Shown here: positions 36,483 to 44,043 of the stretch, piece after piece
Layout: every line of letters begins with the position of its first letter
Numbering within the stretch: the first letter of the stretch is position 1
DNA from: Flavobacteriales bacterium
Lineage (GTDB): Bacteria > Bacteroidota > Bacteroidia > NS11-12g > UBA9320
Reading direction: 5' to 3'
NCBI GenBank assembly: GCA_020635395.1
Contig: JACJZV010000001.1
Span: 930,001-994,000, forward strand
Length of the DNA: 64,000 nucleotides
Program-made: the position numbers and the translations under genes
Notes under the pieces: model-generated
Told to the model about the DNA's origin: nothing
What the model saw: the letters and a program-made list of their open reading frames with translations, nothing else
Database searches by the model: none

Positions 36483-38147
36483 ATGAAAAAAACAATTGTA
36501 TTTACCATCCTGATAGCATTAGGGTTTTTGGCTCAGGCACAGGATAAAGTTTGGGTTTTTTTTAAAGATAAAGATACCGCCAATTTTAATCCATACACTT
36601 TTTTTGATTCAAAAGCCATTGAGCGAAGAATGTTGAATGGGATAAACCTGTATGACTACACTGATGTGCCTGTTAATGAGGCTTATATTTCTCAGATTAT
36701 TGAAATAACGCAAAACAACCGAGCGGTGAGCCGATGGTTTAATGCCGTTTGCTGTTTAGCCACTCCAGAGCAACAAAAAGAGCTATTGAAGTTACCTTTT
36801 GTTAGCAGCGTTCGCATTGTTTCATCCGAGATACAGAAATACTTTGCTGGCATGGAGCAAACTGATGATGAAGGCAATTTTACTCCAACCGATGATGAAA
36901 TAGACTTTTTGAAAGCCCAAATTAAACGGATGAATGGCGAAACGTTTAGCAATAACAAAATTGATGGAAGCGGGGTTCGGGTGGCCATTTTTGATGTTGG
37001 ATTCAAATCATACAAAACCAATCCGGCTTTTGAACACATCAGAGCTGAAAATAGGATAATTGCCACCTACGATTTTGCCAAAAACAAAGAAAATGTTGAT
37101 TGTGGCGGCACACACGGATGTTTTGTAATGAGTTGTGTTGGTGGTAAAATTAACGGTCAAATTATGGGTTTAGCCACCGGTGCCCAATATTTGCTTGCCC
37201 GCACAGAAACTCGCACCGAGTTTTATGCCGAAGAAGAGAACTGGCTCGAAGCTGCCGAGTGGGCCGACAAAAATGGGGCAGACATAATTAACAGTTCGCT
37301 GGGATATACGATTCACCGATATTTTGTGGAAGATATGGATGGTACACATAGTTTGGTGGCAAAAGCCGCCAACATGGCTGCCAGCAAAGGAATTATTGTG
37401 GTAAATTCTGCCGGAAACGAGGGTAGCAACGATTGGAAAAGAATCGGAACACCAGCTGATGCAGACAGTGTTTTGAGCATAGGGGGTATTAACCCCAAAA
37501 CGGGTATTCATACCAGTTTTAGCTCTTTTGGACCCACCTGGGATAAACGAATGAAACCAAACGTGACAGCCTATGGCCACGTAATCGGCAGTGGGCCAAA
37601 AGGAATTTCTGAAACGCAGGGAACCAGTTTTAGTGGGCCGTTGGTGGCGGGTTTTGTGGCGTGTGCCAAACAAATAAGAATGGGTTATAAGTCGATGGAT
37701 TTATTTCATGAAATTGAAAAATCAGCCGATTTGTATCCCTATTTTGACTACGCCCACGGTTATGGCGTGCCACAGGCCAAATATTTCATCATCCCTTTTC
37801 CGCAAGAACCCTCTCCAAGTTTTGAAATTGTCGTTAAAAGTAAAACGATAGAAATAATGCTCACTGACACCACATCCATTGACGAAGAAACCCTAAAATG
37901 GGAAGGTCGTTATGTAAAATGTCCGGATTATTTGTTTTATCATATCCAAAACGATAAAGGATATCTGGATAAATATTTTGTAATCGACCCCTTTGGTAGC
38001 CTGTTTTCGGATAAATATTTGAGCGTAGAGGATGAAGACCTTACCCAAACCCTTAGCCCATTAAAAATTAAAAAAACGGATTATGCCCGACCGTTTACAC
38101 TTCGGGTTTTTTATAGAGGATATTTTAAAGAAATAGTGATAAAATAA
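36483..38147 (+). CDS. Secreted subtilisin-family (S8) serine protease
   Basis: A 554-residue protease with a signal peptide (MKKTIVFTILIALGFLAQA-QD). The catalytic triad is visible: Asp171 in VAIFDVGF, His211 in CGGTHGCFVMS, and Ser382 in QGTSFSGPLVAG, with the oxyanion Asn312 in VNSAGNEGS. Residues about 21-150 form a proregion-like N-terminal domain. The ~120 residues after the catalytic domain are beta-rich, but they lack the PNP and G-x-Y motifs of a T9SS type A tail, so export beyond the periplasm is uncertain. The barrel protein gene follows after 2 nt, implying a two-gene operon. Substrate unknown. Confidence 0.92.
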   Translation: MKKTIVFTILIALGFLAQAQDKVWVFFKDKDTANFNPYTFFDSKAIERRMLNGINLYDYTDVPVNEAYISQIIEITQNNRAVSRWFNAVCCLATPEQQKELLKLPFVSSVRIVSSEIQKYFAGMEQTDDEGNFTPTDDEIDFLKAQIKRMNGETFSNNKIDGSGVRVAIFDVGFKSYKTNPAFEHIRAENRIIATYDFAKNKENVDCGGTHGCFVMSCVGGKINGQIMGLATGAQYLLARTETRTEFYAEEENWLEAAEWADKNGADIINSSLGYTIHRYFVEDMDGTHSLVAKAANMAASKGIIVVNSAGNEGSNDWKRIGTPADADSVLSIGGINPKTGIHTSFSSFGPTWDKRMKPNVTAYGHVIGSGPKGISETQGTSFSGPLVAGFVACAKQIRMGYKSMDLFHEIEKSADLYPYFDYAHGYGVPQAKYFIIPFPQEPSPSFEIVVKSKTIEIMLTDTTSIDEETLKWEGRYVKCPDYLFYHIQNDKGYLDKYFVIDPFGSLFSDKYLSVEDEDLTQTLSPLKIKKTDYARPFTLRVFYRGYFKEIVIK

Positions 38148-38149
38148 AA

Positions 38150-38839
38150 ATGAAAAGATTAATAATATTGGCAGTTGCCGTGGCTTCTTTTTTTTGTGCG
38201 AATGCTCAAAGCATTATGCTAAAGCAGGATGTAAACGAAGATACCGTGGTTAGCAATTTCGGGAGGAACAGAAAGCATTTTTATGCCGGAAACGTTGGTT
38301 TTGCGTCTATCATTGGCAACACCGACAATGATTCATTTTCTTTAAAAAACGCTGCAAGTTGGCAATTCAACGCCGGGGTATATTACAAATATCGGGTGTC
38401 TCAGCCCTATAGCCTCGTGTTTCGGCTTGATTATGTATTTGATAAATACAAGTTTAAAACCGACAGCAGCAATGTAAAATATGCCAATTTGGTGATGCAA
38501 ACCGCCCGATTGGAGTTTGCCAACAGATTTAATTATGGAAGAAGAGGCAACTATCTTGGCCGTTATTTGGAGATAGGCATTTCGGCAGATTATGCCTATC
38601 GAAATCGTTTTTTTACCAAAACTACTGCACCCGACAACAGCAATTATACCTCCGAAAAAAGCATTTTATACGGTCTTAAATACATCGAACCATTCAACTA
38701 TTCGGCTCATGCCCGATTGGGCTTTAATAAGTTTGTCTTAACCGCCGATTACCGCCTAAGCGACAATACGAATAATTTGGTAAACTATAATTTACCACCT
38801 TTGGCAGTGGGTGTTTTGCTTGATTTGGGTGGGTTTTAG
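38150..38839 (+). CDS. Outer-membrane beta-barrel protein
   Basis: A 229-residue protein with a signal peptide (MKRLIILAVAVASFFCANA-Q). Amphipathic strands follow: WQFNAGVYYKYRV, YSLVFRLDYVFDKYKF, LEIGISADYAYRNRFF, YSAHARLGFNKFVLTADYRL and LAVGVLLDLGGF, where the end resembles an outer-membrane C-terminal strand. No specific family name can be assigned. It starts 2 nt after the S8 protease stop and has no promoter of its own, so the pair is almost certainly co-expressed. It may be a substrate, anchor or partner of the protease; that is inference. Confidence 0.75.
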   Translation: MKRLIILAVAVASFFCANAQSIMLKQDVNEDTVVSNFGRNRKHFYAGNVGFASIIGNTDNDSFSLKNAASWQFNAGVYYKYRVSQPYSLVFRLDYVFDKYKFKTDSSNVKYANLVMQTARLEFANRFNYGRRGNYLGRYLEIGISADYAYRNRFFTKTTAPDNSNYTSEKSILYGLKYIEPFNYSAHARLGFNKFVLTADYRLSDNTNNLVNYNLPPLAVGVLLDLGGF

Positions 38840-38932
38840 TAGTAGGGGAATGGTAGTTTTTGTTAACAACAAGAACTTCAGTTTGTATGAGTAGCAATTC
38901 GATTGAAATGCAGTATTGTAAAACGAATTTTG

Positions 38933-38940
38933 TAACTTTG
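38933..38940 (+). promoter_or_regulatory. Bacteroidota -7 promoter element
   Basis: TAACTTTG, 15 nt before the proposed GTG start at 38956. It lies inside a longer upstream frame (ATG 38887 or 38908), which argues for the later start. Confidence 0.5.
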
Positions 38941-38955
38941 GCCTTTGTTATAAAT

Positions 38956-39336
38956 GTGAAAAAAATATTTTTAACCATCCCTTGTTTAATCTTTTTGATA
39001 AGTAATTCGATAGTTGCAAACTCAAAAGTTGATAAATGCCCTAATAGACTCAACAAAAAAGGAGAGAAGAAGGGTACTTGGGTTACATTGGATCCAAGTA
39101 CAAATGCCAAAACAATTGAACATTTCCGCAATGGAAAACATTTTGGGAAATATCTCCAATTCTCAAATTCCGGAAATCTTTTAAAAAAAGGACGGTATTG
39201 GAATGATAAGAAATATGGAAGGTGGGTTACATACACCGTAATGGGTAGCAAGGTAGCTTCGGCATTTTTCATTAGAAACAAATGTATTACATACACCTAT
39301 GTTAATTTTGATTGGGAGATTAAGAATATGCTTTAA
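38956..39336 (+). CDS. Secreted YwqK-like (MORN-type) repeat protein
   Basis: About 126 residues from GTG 38956, which begins a signal peptide (VKKIFLTIPCLIFLISNSIVANS). The mature part carries two MORN/YwqK-like repeats: KKGEKKGTWVTLDPSTN with EHFRNGKHFGKYLQFSNSG, and LLKKGRYWNDKKYGRWVTY. These resemble the 'toxin-antitoxin system YwqK family antitoxin' annotation, a name that says little about function; in Bacteroidota many such proteins are secreted and unlinked to toxins. No toxin partner is next to it. The promoter placement decides the start. Confidence 0.65.
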   Translation: MKKIFLTIPCLIFLISNSIVANSKVDKCPNRLNKKGEKKGTWVTLDPSTNAKTIEHFRNGKHFGKYLQFSNSGNLLKKGRYWNDKKYGRWVTYTVMGSKVASAFFIRNKCITYTYVNFDWEIKNML

Positions 39337-39622
39337 AAGAGGGAGGGGTTTACATTTGTAATTTCTTTAGATATCGAATTAGGTCAATCAGAAAACTTCC
39401 GTTTGAAAATGGAATAAATTGGGATTTGGAATGCCAGTTACATTGATTTTTGATGAGAATTAGGGAATCTTAATTTCTCCTGTTTATTTCCAAAAAACGA
39501 ATTTTTCTAAAAAGTACTGGATACCATTTAGCAATGTGTTGCACTTAATAATTGAATCTACACATTTGGGGAGAAAGCGATTGCAGGAAAACACATAATT
39601 CAAGGAAAATACTTTTAATTTC

Positions 39623-41356
39623 TCAATGGTTCTTTTTTATTAACCTAACAATCGACTCTGTATCCAAGCCAAACTCCGTAAACAGTTCTTCTCTTGTGGC
39701 GTGTTCAATTACCTGATTCGGAAAACCGAGAGTTATAATTTTTCCGTAGTAATTTTTTTGAGCTGCATATTCCGATATTGCTGAGCCAAAACCACCGGAA
39801 ACCACGCCATCTTCAATAGTAACAAGGGTTTTGTATTGATTGAAAACAGAATCCAATATATTGAAATTTAACGGCTTTAGCCACCGCATGTTTATTAAAC
39901 CAACTTTGATACCTTCTGAATTTAATTTTTCTAAGGCTGCTTTGCATTGTTGCAACATCGTGCCAATGCTCAAAATGCAGGTTGTTTTTCCGACATTGAT
40001 TATTTCTGGCTTTTGAAGGCTTATTTCTGGTTTACTCTTCCAACCTAAAACAGAACCTCCGCCTTTTGGATACCGAATGGCAATGGGCTTTTTCAATTCT
40101 ACCGCCAACTGCATGGCATCTCGCAATTCTACCTCATCGGCAGGGCAAAAAATGGAAATATTGGGCAAACACCGCAAATAAGCCAAATCATACAGTCCGT
40201 GGTGTGTTGCACCATCTTCGCCCACAGCACCTGCACGGTCGAGACAAAAAATGACTGGAAGATTTTGAAGGCAAACATCATGTATTACTTGGTCGTAGGC
40301 TCGTTGCAAAAAAGTGCTATAAATATTACAAAACGGAATCATGCCGTTGGCAGCCAATCCGGCGGCAAACGTAACTGCATGCTGTTCTGCAATGCCCACA
40401 TCAAAGGTACGTTCTGGCAATTTTTCCATCATTATTTTCATGGAACAACCCGTTGGCATGGCCGGAGTAATGCCGACAATTTTATCATTTTGCAAGGCCA
40501 GGTTTAGCAAGGTTTCTCCAAAAACATCCTGAAACTTGTCAAACTTTTCATCGGCTTCAGCCTCATCAATTTTTACATATTTCACCGCATGAAACTTGGT
40601 TTGTTCGGCCTCGGCAGGGGCATGGCCTTTTCCTTTGATGGTTTTAATATGCCAAATTTTTGGAGTTTCTATTGTGAGGATATTTTTTAGAGTGTTTGCC
40701 AAATCTACTACATCATGCCCATTTTGTGTGAATTGATAATGGAAACCAAGCTCAGTAAAAAAATTGTTTTTTGTGTTGATGTTGTTTAAATATTGATTCA
40801 AAGCCCCGGCATTTGGGTCAATGCCCATTTGGTTGTCGTTTATAATAATTAAAATATTGGTGTTGCTTTCGGCTGCGTTGTTTAAGGCTTCCCAAGCCAT
40901 TCCGCCTGTTAAGCTGCCATCGCCAATTACGGCCACATGTTCGCGTTTTATTTTGTGCAGATTATCGGCTATGGCCATGCCCAAAATGGCACTGATAGAG
41001 GTGCTGGAGTGTCCGGTACCAAAGGTGTCAAACGCACTTTCCGACATTTTTGGAAAACCACTGATGCCCTCCTTTTTGCGGATGTTTTTCAGCTCATTTT
41101 TTCGTCCGGTCAGTGCTTTATGCAAATAGGCCTGATGGCCAACATCCCAAATTAACTGGTCGGTTGGAGTGTTTAAAACATAATGCAAAGCCACAGTCAA
41201 CTCCACCGTGCCGAGGTTGGCACTAAAATGACCACCGTTTTCAAGAATAGTTTCTATCAAAAATGTGCGTTGATTTTGGCAATATTCCTGCAAATCCTCC
41301 AAACGCAACTTTCGAAGGTGGGCGAGGGTTTTGGGTATAATAGCCGATGTTTTCAA
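39623..41356 (-). CDS. dxs: 1-deoxy-D-xylulose-5-phosphate synthase, short-linker form
   Basis: A 577-residue thiamine-diphosphate enzyme that condenses pyruvate and glyceraldehyde 3-phosphate, the first step of the MEP isoprenoid pathway. Seen: GGHFSANLGTVELT (H43), WDVGHQAY (H74), GTGHSSTS (114-120), the ThDP motif GDGSLTGGMAWEALNNAA (145-162), the catalytic Glu324 in VGIAEQHAVTFAAG, and LDRAGAVGEDGATHHG. It is about 45-60 residues shorter than the E. coli-type enzyme. The loss lies mainly in the linker after residue 187 (ALNQYLNNINTKNNFF), a shortening also remembered from flavobacterial homologues. Translation starts at TTG 41356; no ATG is available. It is the last gene of a four-gene minus-strand operon, 20 nt after the GNAT gene. 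Confidence 0.95.
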   Translation of the reverse strand: MKTSAIIPKTLAHLRKLRLEDLQEYCQNQRTFLIETILENGGHFSANLGTVELTVALHYVLNTPTDQLIWDVGHQAYLHKALTGRKNELKNIRKKEGISGFPKMSESAFDTFGTGHSSTSISAILGMAIADNLHKIKREHVAVIGDGSLTGGMAWEALNNAAESNTNILIIINDNQMGIDPNAGALNQYLNNINTKNNFFTELGFHYQFTQNGHDVVDLANTLKNILTIETPKIWHIKTIKGKGHAPAEAEQTKFHAVKYVKIDEAEADEKFDKFQDVFGETLLNLALQNDKIVGITPAMPTGCSMKIMMEKLPERTFDVGIAEQHAVTFAAGLAANGMIPFCNIYSTFLQRAYDQVIHDVCLQNLPVIFCLDRAGAVGEDGATHHGLYDLAYLRCLPNISIFCPADEVELRDAMQLAVELKKPIAIRYPKGGGSVLGWKSKPEISLQKPEIINVGKTTCILSIGTMLQQCKAALEKLNSEGIKVGLINMRWLKPLNFNILDSVFNQYKTLVTIEDGVVSGGFGSAISEYAAQKNYYGKIITLGFPNQVIEHATREELFTEFGLDTESIVRLIKKNH

Positions 41357-41376
41357 GCAAGTGCAAAGGAAGTTAT

Positions 41377-41817
41377 TTATAGAGATTTTTCCATTTTAAA
41401 ATGTGGAATGCCTACTTCCATGAATTGTTCGCTAACAATGTGGTAACCTTGTGATAAATAAAATTCTACGGCCACTTTTCGGGCATTCAGTTCGATGGTT
41501 TTAAAACCAATTGCTTTGGCAAATTCTTCCGAAAATAAAACCATTTTTTTGCCTACTCCTTGGTTCTGAAAGTTAGGTTTTACCGCCACTTGCCGCATTT
41601 TAACCAAATCGGTTGATAGCACTTTTAGCAATAAAATACCCACTAAAGTTTCTCCATTAGTGGCACCAATATGGTATTGATTTTTATCGTCTTCAATGTC
41701 TAACAAACTGATAGAAAAGCCGAGTGGTTTTCTTAGAACTTCATCACGCAAAGCCACCGACTCGATGTATTGTTCGGAGTCAAATTCAATTAAACCAACC
41801 GAAATTTTATTTGGCAA
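41377..41817 (-). CDS. GNAT-family N-acetyltransferase
   Basis: About 146 residues from TTG 41817, which overlaps the end of the upstream MBL gene by 11 nt; a longer frame from 41886 lies entirely inside that gene and is unlikely. GNAT features: GILLLKVLSTDLVKMRQVAV (strand beta4), the acetyl-CoA loop QNQGVGKKM, a helix LFSEEFAKAIG, then IELNARKVAVEFYLSQGY and the ElaA-like end GIPHFKMEKS. The substrate is unknown. It is tightly coupled to its neighbours. Confidence 0.85.
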   Translation of the reverse strand: MPNKISVGLIEFDSEQYIESVALRDEVLRKPLGFSISLLDIEDDKNQYHIGATNGETLVGILLLKVLSTDLVKMRQVAVKPNFQNQGVGKKMVLFSEEFAKAIGFKTIELNARKVAVEFYLSQGYHIVSEQFMEVGIPHFKMEKSL

Positions 41818-42652
41818 AATCCGACAAATCAAAAATATCCTGAGCCTTGTATTTTCCGTTTTCAAAACAAATCGTTGCACACTCATTATTTAAGTCATGC
41901 TCAAAAAAAAGTGTGTAGTTGTTGGCCACGGCCTCTTTTAAAAAGGCTTCGGTTTCTTGCATTCGCACCACAGGATGTATATCGTAAGACATACAGTAAT
42001 GGGGCGGAATATGAGCCGCCGATGGAATCATATCTGCTGCAAAAACAATTGTTTTGCCATTGAAATTTATTTTTGGACAAATCATTTTTTCGGTATGGCC
42101 ATCGGCCAATATCACCGAAACATTTTCTGAAATTTTCAAATCATCGCCCACAAATTTTAACTGTCCACTTTCTTGAATGGGCATAATGTTTTCGGTCAAA
42201 AAAGAGGCTTTTTCGCGTGGGTTGGGGTGTATCGCCGAATTCCAATGGTCGGTATGACTCCAAAATGTAGCGTTTTTAAAAGCGGGTTCAAGATGGGTTT
42301 TTCCGCTATTCCATTTTATGCTCCCCCCACAATGGTCGAAATGCAAATGAGTAAGCACTACATCCGTGATGTCATCAAAATCAACCCCAGCGGCATGTAA
42401 CGATTTTTTTAGACTATTATCGCCGTTGAGGTAGTAATGGCCGAAAAATTTTTCGCTCTGCTTGTCGCCTAACCCATTGTCAATCAATATCAAGCGGTTT
42501 CCGTCTTCTACCAACAAACAACGCATGGCCCAGTTGCACAAATTATTTTCATCGGCGGGGTTCAGTTTGTTCCAAATTACCTTTGGAATTACGCCAAACA
42601 TTGCACCACCATCAAGCTTAAAATTACCCGTATGTATTGATTCAAGTCTCAT
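41807..42652 (-). CDS. MBL-fold (metallo-beta-lactamase superfamily) hydrolase
   Basis: A 281-residue cytosolic hydrolase. The dinuclear zinc motif is VVLTHLHFDHCGG (H102, H104, D106, H107). Further ligands are likely in SHTDHW, LADGHTEKM, AADM and the C-terminal FFEHDL. The N-terminal half (GAMFGVIPKVIW, LLVEDGNRLILIDNG) is typical of the quorum-quenching-lactonase/AHL-lactonase-like subgroup, but activity cannot be assigned. Its ATG overlaps the stop of the Kazal-like gene by one base (TAATG), implying translational coupling. Confidence 0.9.
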   Translation of the reverse strand: MRLESIHTGNFKLDGGAMFGVIPKVIWNKLNPADENNLCNWAMRCLLVEDGNRLILIDNGLGDKQSEKFFGHYYLNGDNSLKKSLHAAGVDFDDITDVVLTHLHFDHCGGSIKWNSGKTHLEPAFKNATFWSHTDHWNSAIHPNPREKASFLTENIMPIQESGQLKFVGDDLKISENVSVILADGHTEKMICPKINFNGKTIVFAADMIPSAAHIPPHYCMSYDIHPVVRMQETEAFLKEAVANNYTLFFEHDLNNECATICFENGKYKAQDIFDLSDFAK

Positions 42653-43140
42653 TAATAACTAATTTTCATATACCGTTGAATATCCACCACATCGCCGGAA
42701 ATAATAAAAACAAAGTACAAACCTTCGTGATAGGAAGTGGTGTCGAAACTAAATTTTCGGGAGTCGATGGCCAGATGATTTTGCGTGAGAACCAATTTTC
42801 CATAAGCGTCTCGAACCTGAATTGTGAGAGGACTTTTTGTGTAAAATTGCACATACAGATCAAAAAAATCGGAAGTCAAATTTGGGTAAATGCTCGAAAA
42901 CATAAATTCTTCCTGACAAACTCCATCATACAAAATGCTTTGCACGCCATAGTTTCTAAATGCCTCACATTGATTTCGATACGTTTGATGATTGCACCCG
43001 CAAACTGGGGTAAAACTTGGTTCGTTGCATTGGTAATACTGGTTTATTTGGTTTGAATCAACGCATACATTTTGCAATTGTGCATTGCTTTGCAAAAACA
43101 AAAATTGAAAAAACAGCAAAACCGACAATCTCCAAACCAT
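42652..43140 (-). CDS. Secreted Kazal-like protease-inhibitor domain fused to a T9SS-type tail
   Basis: About 162 residues from ATG 43140, giving a signal peptide (VWRLSVLLFFQFLFLQSNA-Q); a GTG at 43188 would extend it by 16 polar residues. The mature N-terminal ~60 residues hold six cysteines (C26, C38, C47, C49, C58, C75) around PVCGCNHQTYRNQCEAF and DGVC, the pattern of Kazal-type serine-protease inhibitors and related follistatin-like modules. The remaining ~85 residues look like a T9SS type A tail (SSIYPNLTSDFFDLYV, VRDAYGKLVL, EGLYFVFIISGD). Inference: a surface-exposed or released inhibitor, possibly protecting against proteases. It is the first gene of the operon with the MBL, GNAT and dxs genes. 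Confidence 0.75.
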   Translation of the reverse strand: MVWRLSVLLFFQFLFLQSNAQLQNVCVDSNQINQYYQCNEPSFTPVCGCNHQTYRNQCEAFRNYGVQSILYDGVCQEEFMFSSIYPNLTSDFFDLYVQFYTKSPLTIQVRDAYGKLVLTQNHLAIDSRKFSFDTTSYHEGLYFVFIISGDVVDIQRYMKISY

Positions 43141-43144
43141 TGGC

Positions 43145-43152
43145 CAAAAATA
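43145..43152 (-). promoter_or_regulatory. Bacteroidota -7 promoter element, abutting the start codon
   Basis: TATTTTTG on the minus strand ends 4 nt before ATG 43140 of the Kazal-like gene, and would drive the whole dxs operon. Confidence 0.45.
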
Positions 43153-43208
43153 ATTGAAAGTTTTGGCTTTGTTGTTTGTTTGCTGCACCCGTTTTAAATT
43201 TCAGTGCA

Positions 43209-43216
43209 TAGATTTG
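43209..43216 (+). promoter_or_regulatory. Bacteroidota -7 promoter element
   Basis: TAGATTTG, 16 nt before ATG 43233. Confidence 0.45.
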
Positions 43217-43232
43217 TATTAAAAAGTTGTCG

Positions 43233-43784
43233 ATGTCTATATATGTAACCTACCCCAAAGAATTAGAAAAAGAAGTGATGATAGTGATGGCCAAATATCC
43301 CGAGCTACAGCAAACTTTTATCCACTTTAAATGGGGGAAAATTGCGGCAAAATCATTTATGCTGGCACAGCCTCAGGTTGCATCGCTGCTTAGACACCGC
43401 TCAAAAAGAGAATATCAAATAATCATGAAAGAGCGATTTTTTACGCACAACAAAATGATGGAAAACGGGCGAGTGCCAAGCGAAGTAATTGTAGGTTGGT
43501 TGGCTCATGAATTGGGACATATTTTGGATTACAAAGACCGCTCAAGCTGGAATTTGGCTTGGTTTGGAGTGAAATATTATTTTTTAACAAGTTTTTTGAA
43601 AAAGGCAGAAATAACTGCCGACCACAACGCTGTAAAACATGGATTTATCGATGAAATTGTGGTGTCGAAAGAATTTGGCCGCAACCCAAAATACTTTCCA
43701 AAGGACTACATCGCGAAGCTAAATAGACTTTATCCAAGTGTAAAAACTGTAAAAGAGTGGGCAAAAAATTTGATTGGAGGTTAG
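43233..43784 (+). CDS. Small zinc metalloprotease-like protein (HExxH...ExxxD)
   Basis: About 183 residues from ATG 43233; a TTG two codons earlier is possible. It contains WLAHELGHILDY (H92, E93, H96) and, 30 residues on, KKAEITADHNAV (E126, D130). HExxH followed by ExxxD is the metal site of gluzincin-type peptidases such as M48. No signal peptide or strong transmembrane helix is seen, apart from a moderately hydrophobic WFGVKYYFLTSFL stretch between the motifs. It is much smaller than typical M48 enzymes and may be a minimal zincin core. Substrate unknown; it stands alone with its own promoter. Confidence 0.75.
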   Translation: MSIYVTYPKELEKEVMIVMAKYPELQQTFIHFKWGKIAAKSFMLAQPQVASLLRHRSKREYQIIMKERFFTHNKMMENGRVPSEVIVGWLAHELGHILDYKDRSSWNLAWFGVKYYFLTSFLKKAEITADHNAVKHGFIDEIVVSKEFGRNPKYFPKDYIAKLNRLYPSVKTVKEWAKNLIGG

Positions 43785-43861
43785 CAACGATGGTTGGTTT
43801 TAGGTTTTAATTTAGTTTACCAAATTTTCCCCCATTGGGGTATCAAAAATGTTTTCAAATT

Positions 43862-43966
43862 TCAACTACGGCTCAAAAACAACCACCAAGGCCGGTGCAG
43901 CAATGCAAAGGCGAATATGCCCAACACAGTAAGTGCAACTTCTTCAATTTTGAGTAAAATTTTCAT
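43862..43966 (-). pseudogene. Remnant of a DUF4260-like small membrane protein
   Basis: A 34-codon minus-strand frame reads MKILLKIEEVALTVLGIFAF and then ALLHRPWWLF. From memory, this matches the first ~30 residues of DUF4260 proteins, which begin LLKxEE, run through a hydrophobic helix, then WWxF. Those proteins are about 110-130 residues, but here the frame stops at TGA 43862 and nothing similar follows in any frame before the neighbouring gene. A -7 element lies 4 nt upstream of the ATG. Probably a truncated remnant; a genuine microprotein is the alternative. Confidence 0.4.
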
Positions 43967-43970
43967 GACA

Positions 43971-43978
43971 CAAAAATA
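43971..43978 (-). promoter_or_regulatory. Bacteroidota -7 promoter element, abutting the start codon
   Basis: TATTTTTG on the minus strand ends 4 nt before the ATG of the DUF4260-like remnant. Confidence 0.4.
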
Positions 43979-44018
43979 ATTTTAAGTTGAAGCAACGCAT
44001 TATCCCAAAGTTTCGTCC

Positions 44019-44026
44019 TATATTTG
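44019..44026 (+). promoter_or_regulatory. Bacteroidota -7 promoter element
   Basis: TATATTTG, 17 nt before ATG 44044. It lies within a longer frame opening at TTG 43987 and so favours the 44044 start. Confidence 0.5.
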
Positions 44027-44043
44027 GATACCACAAAAAAAAC

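Noticed and set aside
39337..39622. Possible gene or RNA in the 286-bp gap between the YwqK-like gene and dxs
   Set aside because: It has an isolated TACATTTG match at 39351-39358, but no start codon with a meaningful frame and no hairpin; nothing supportable.
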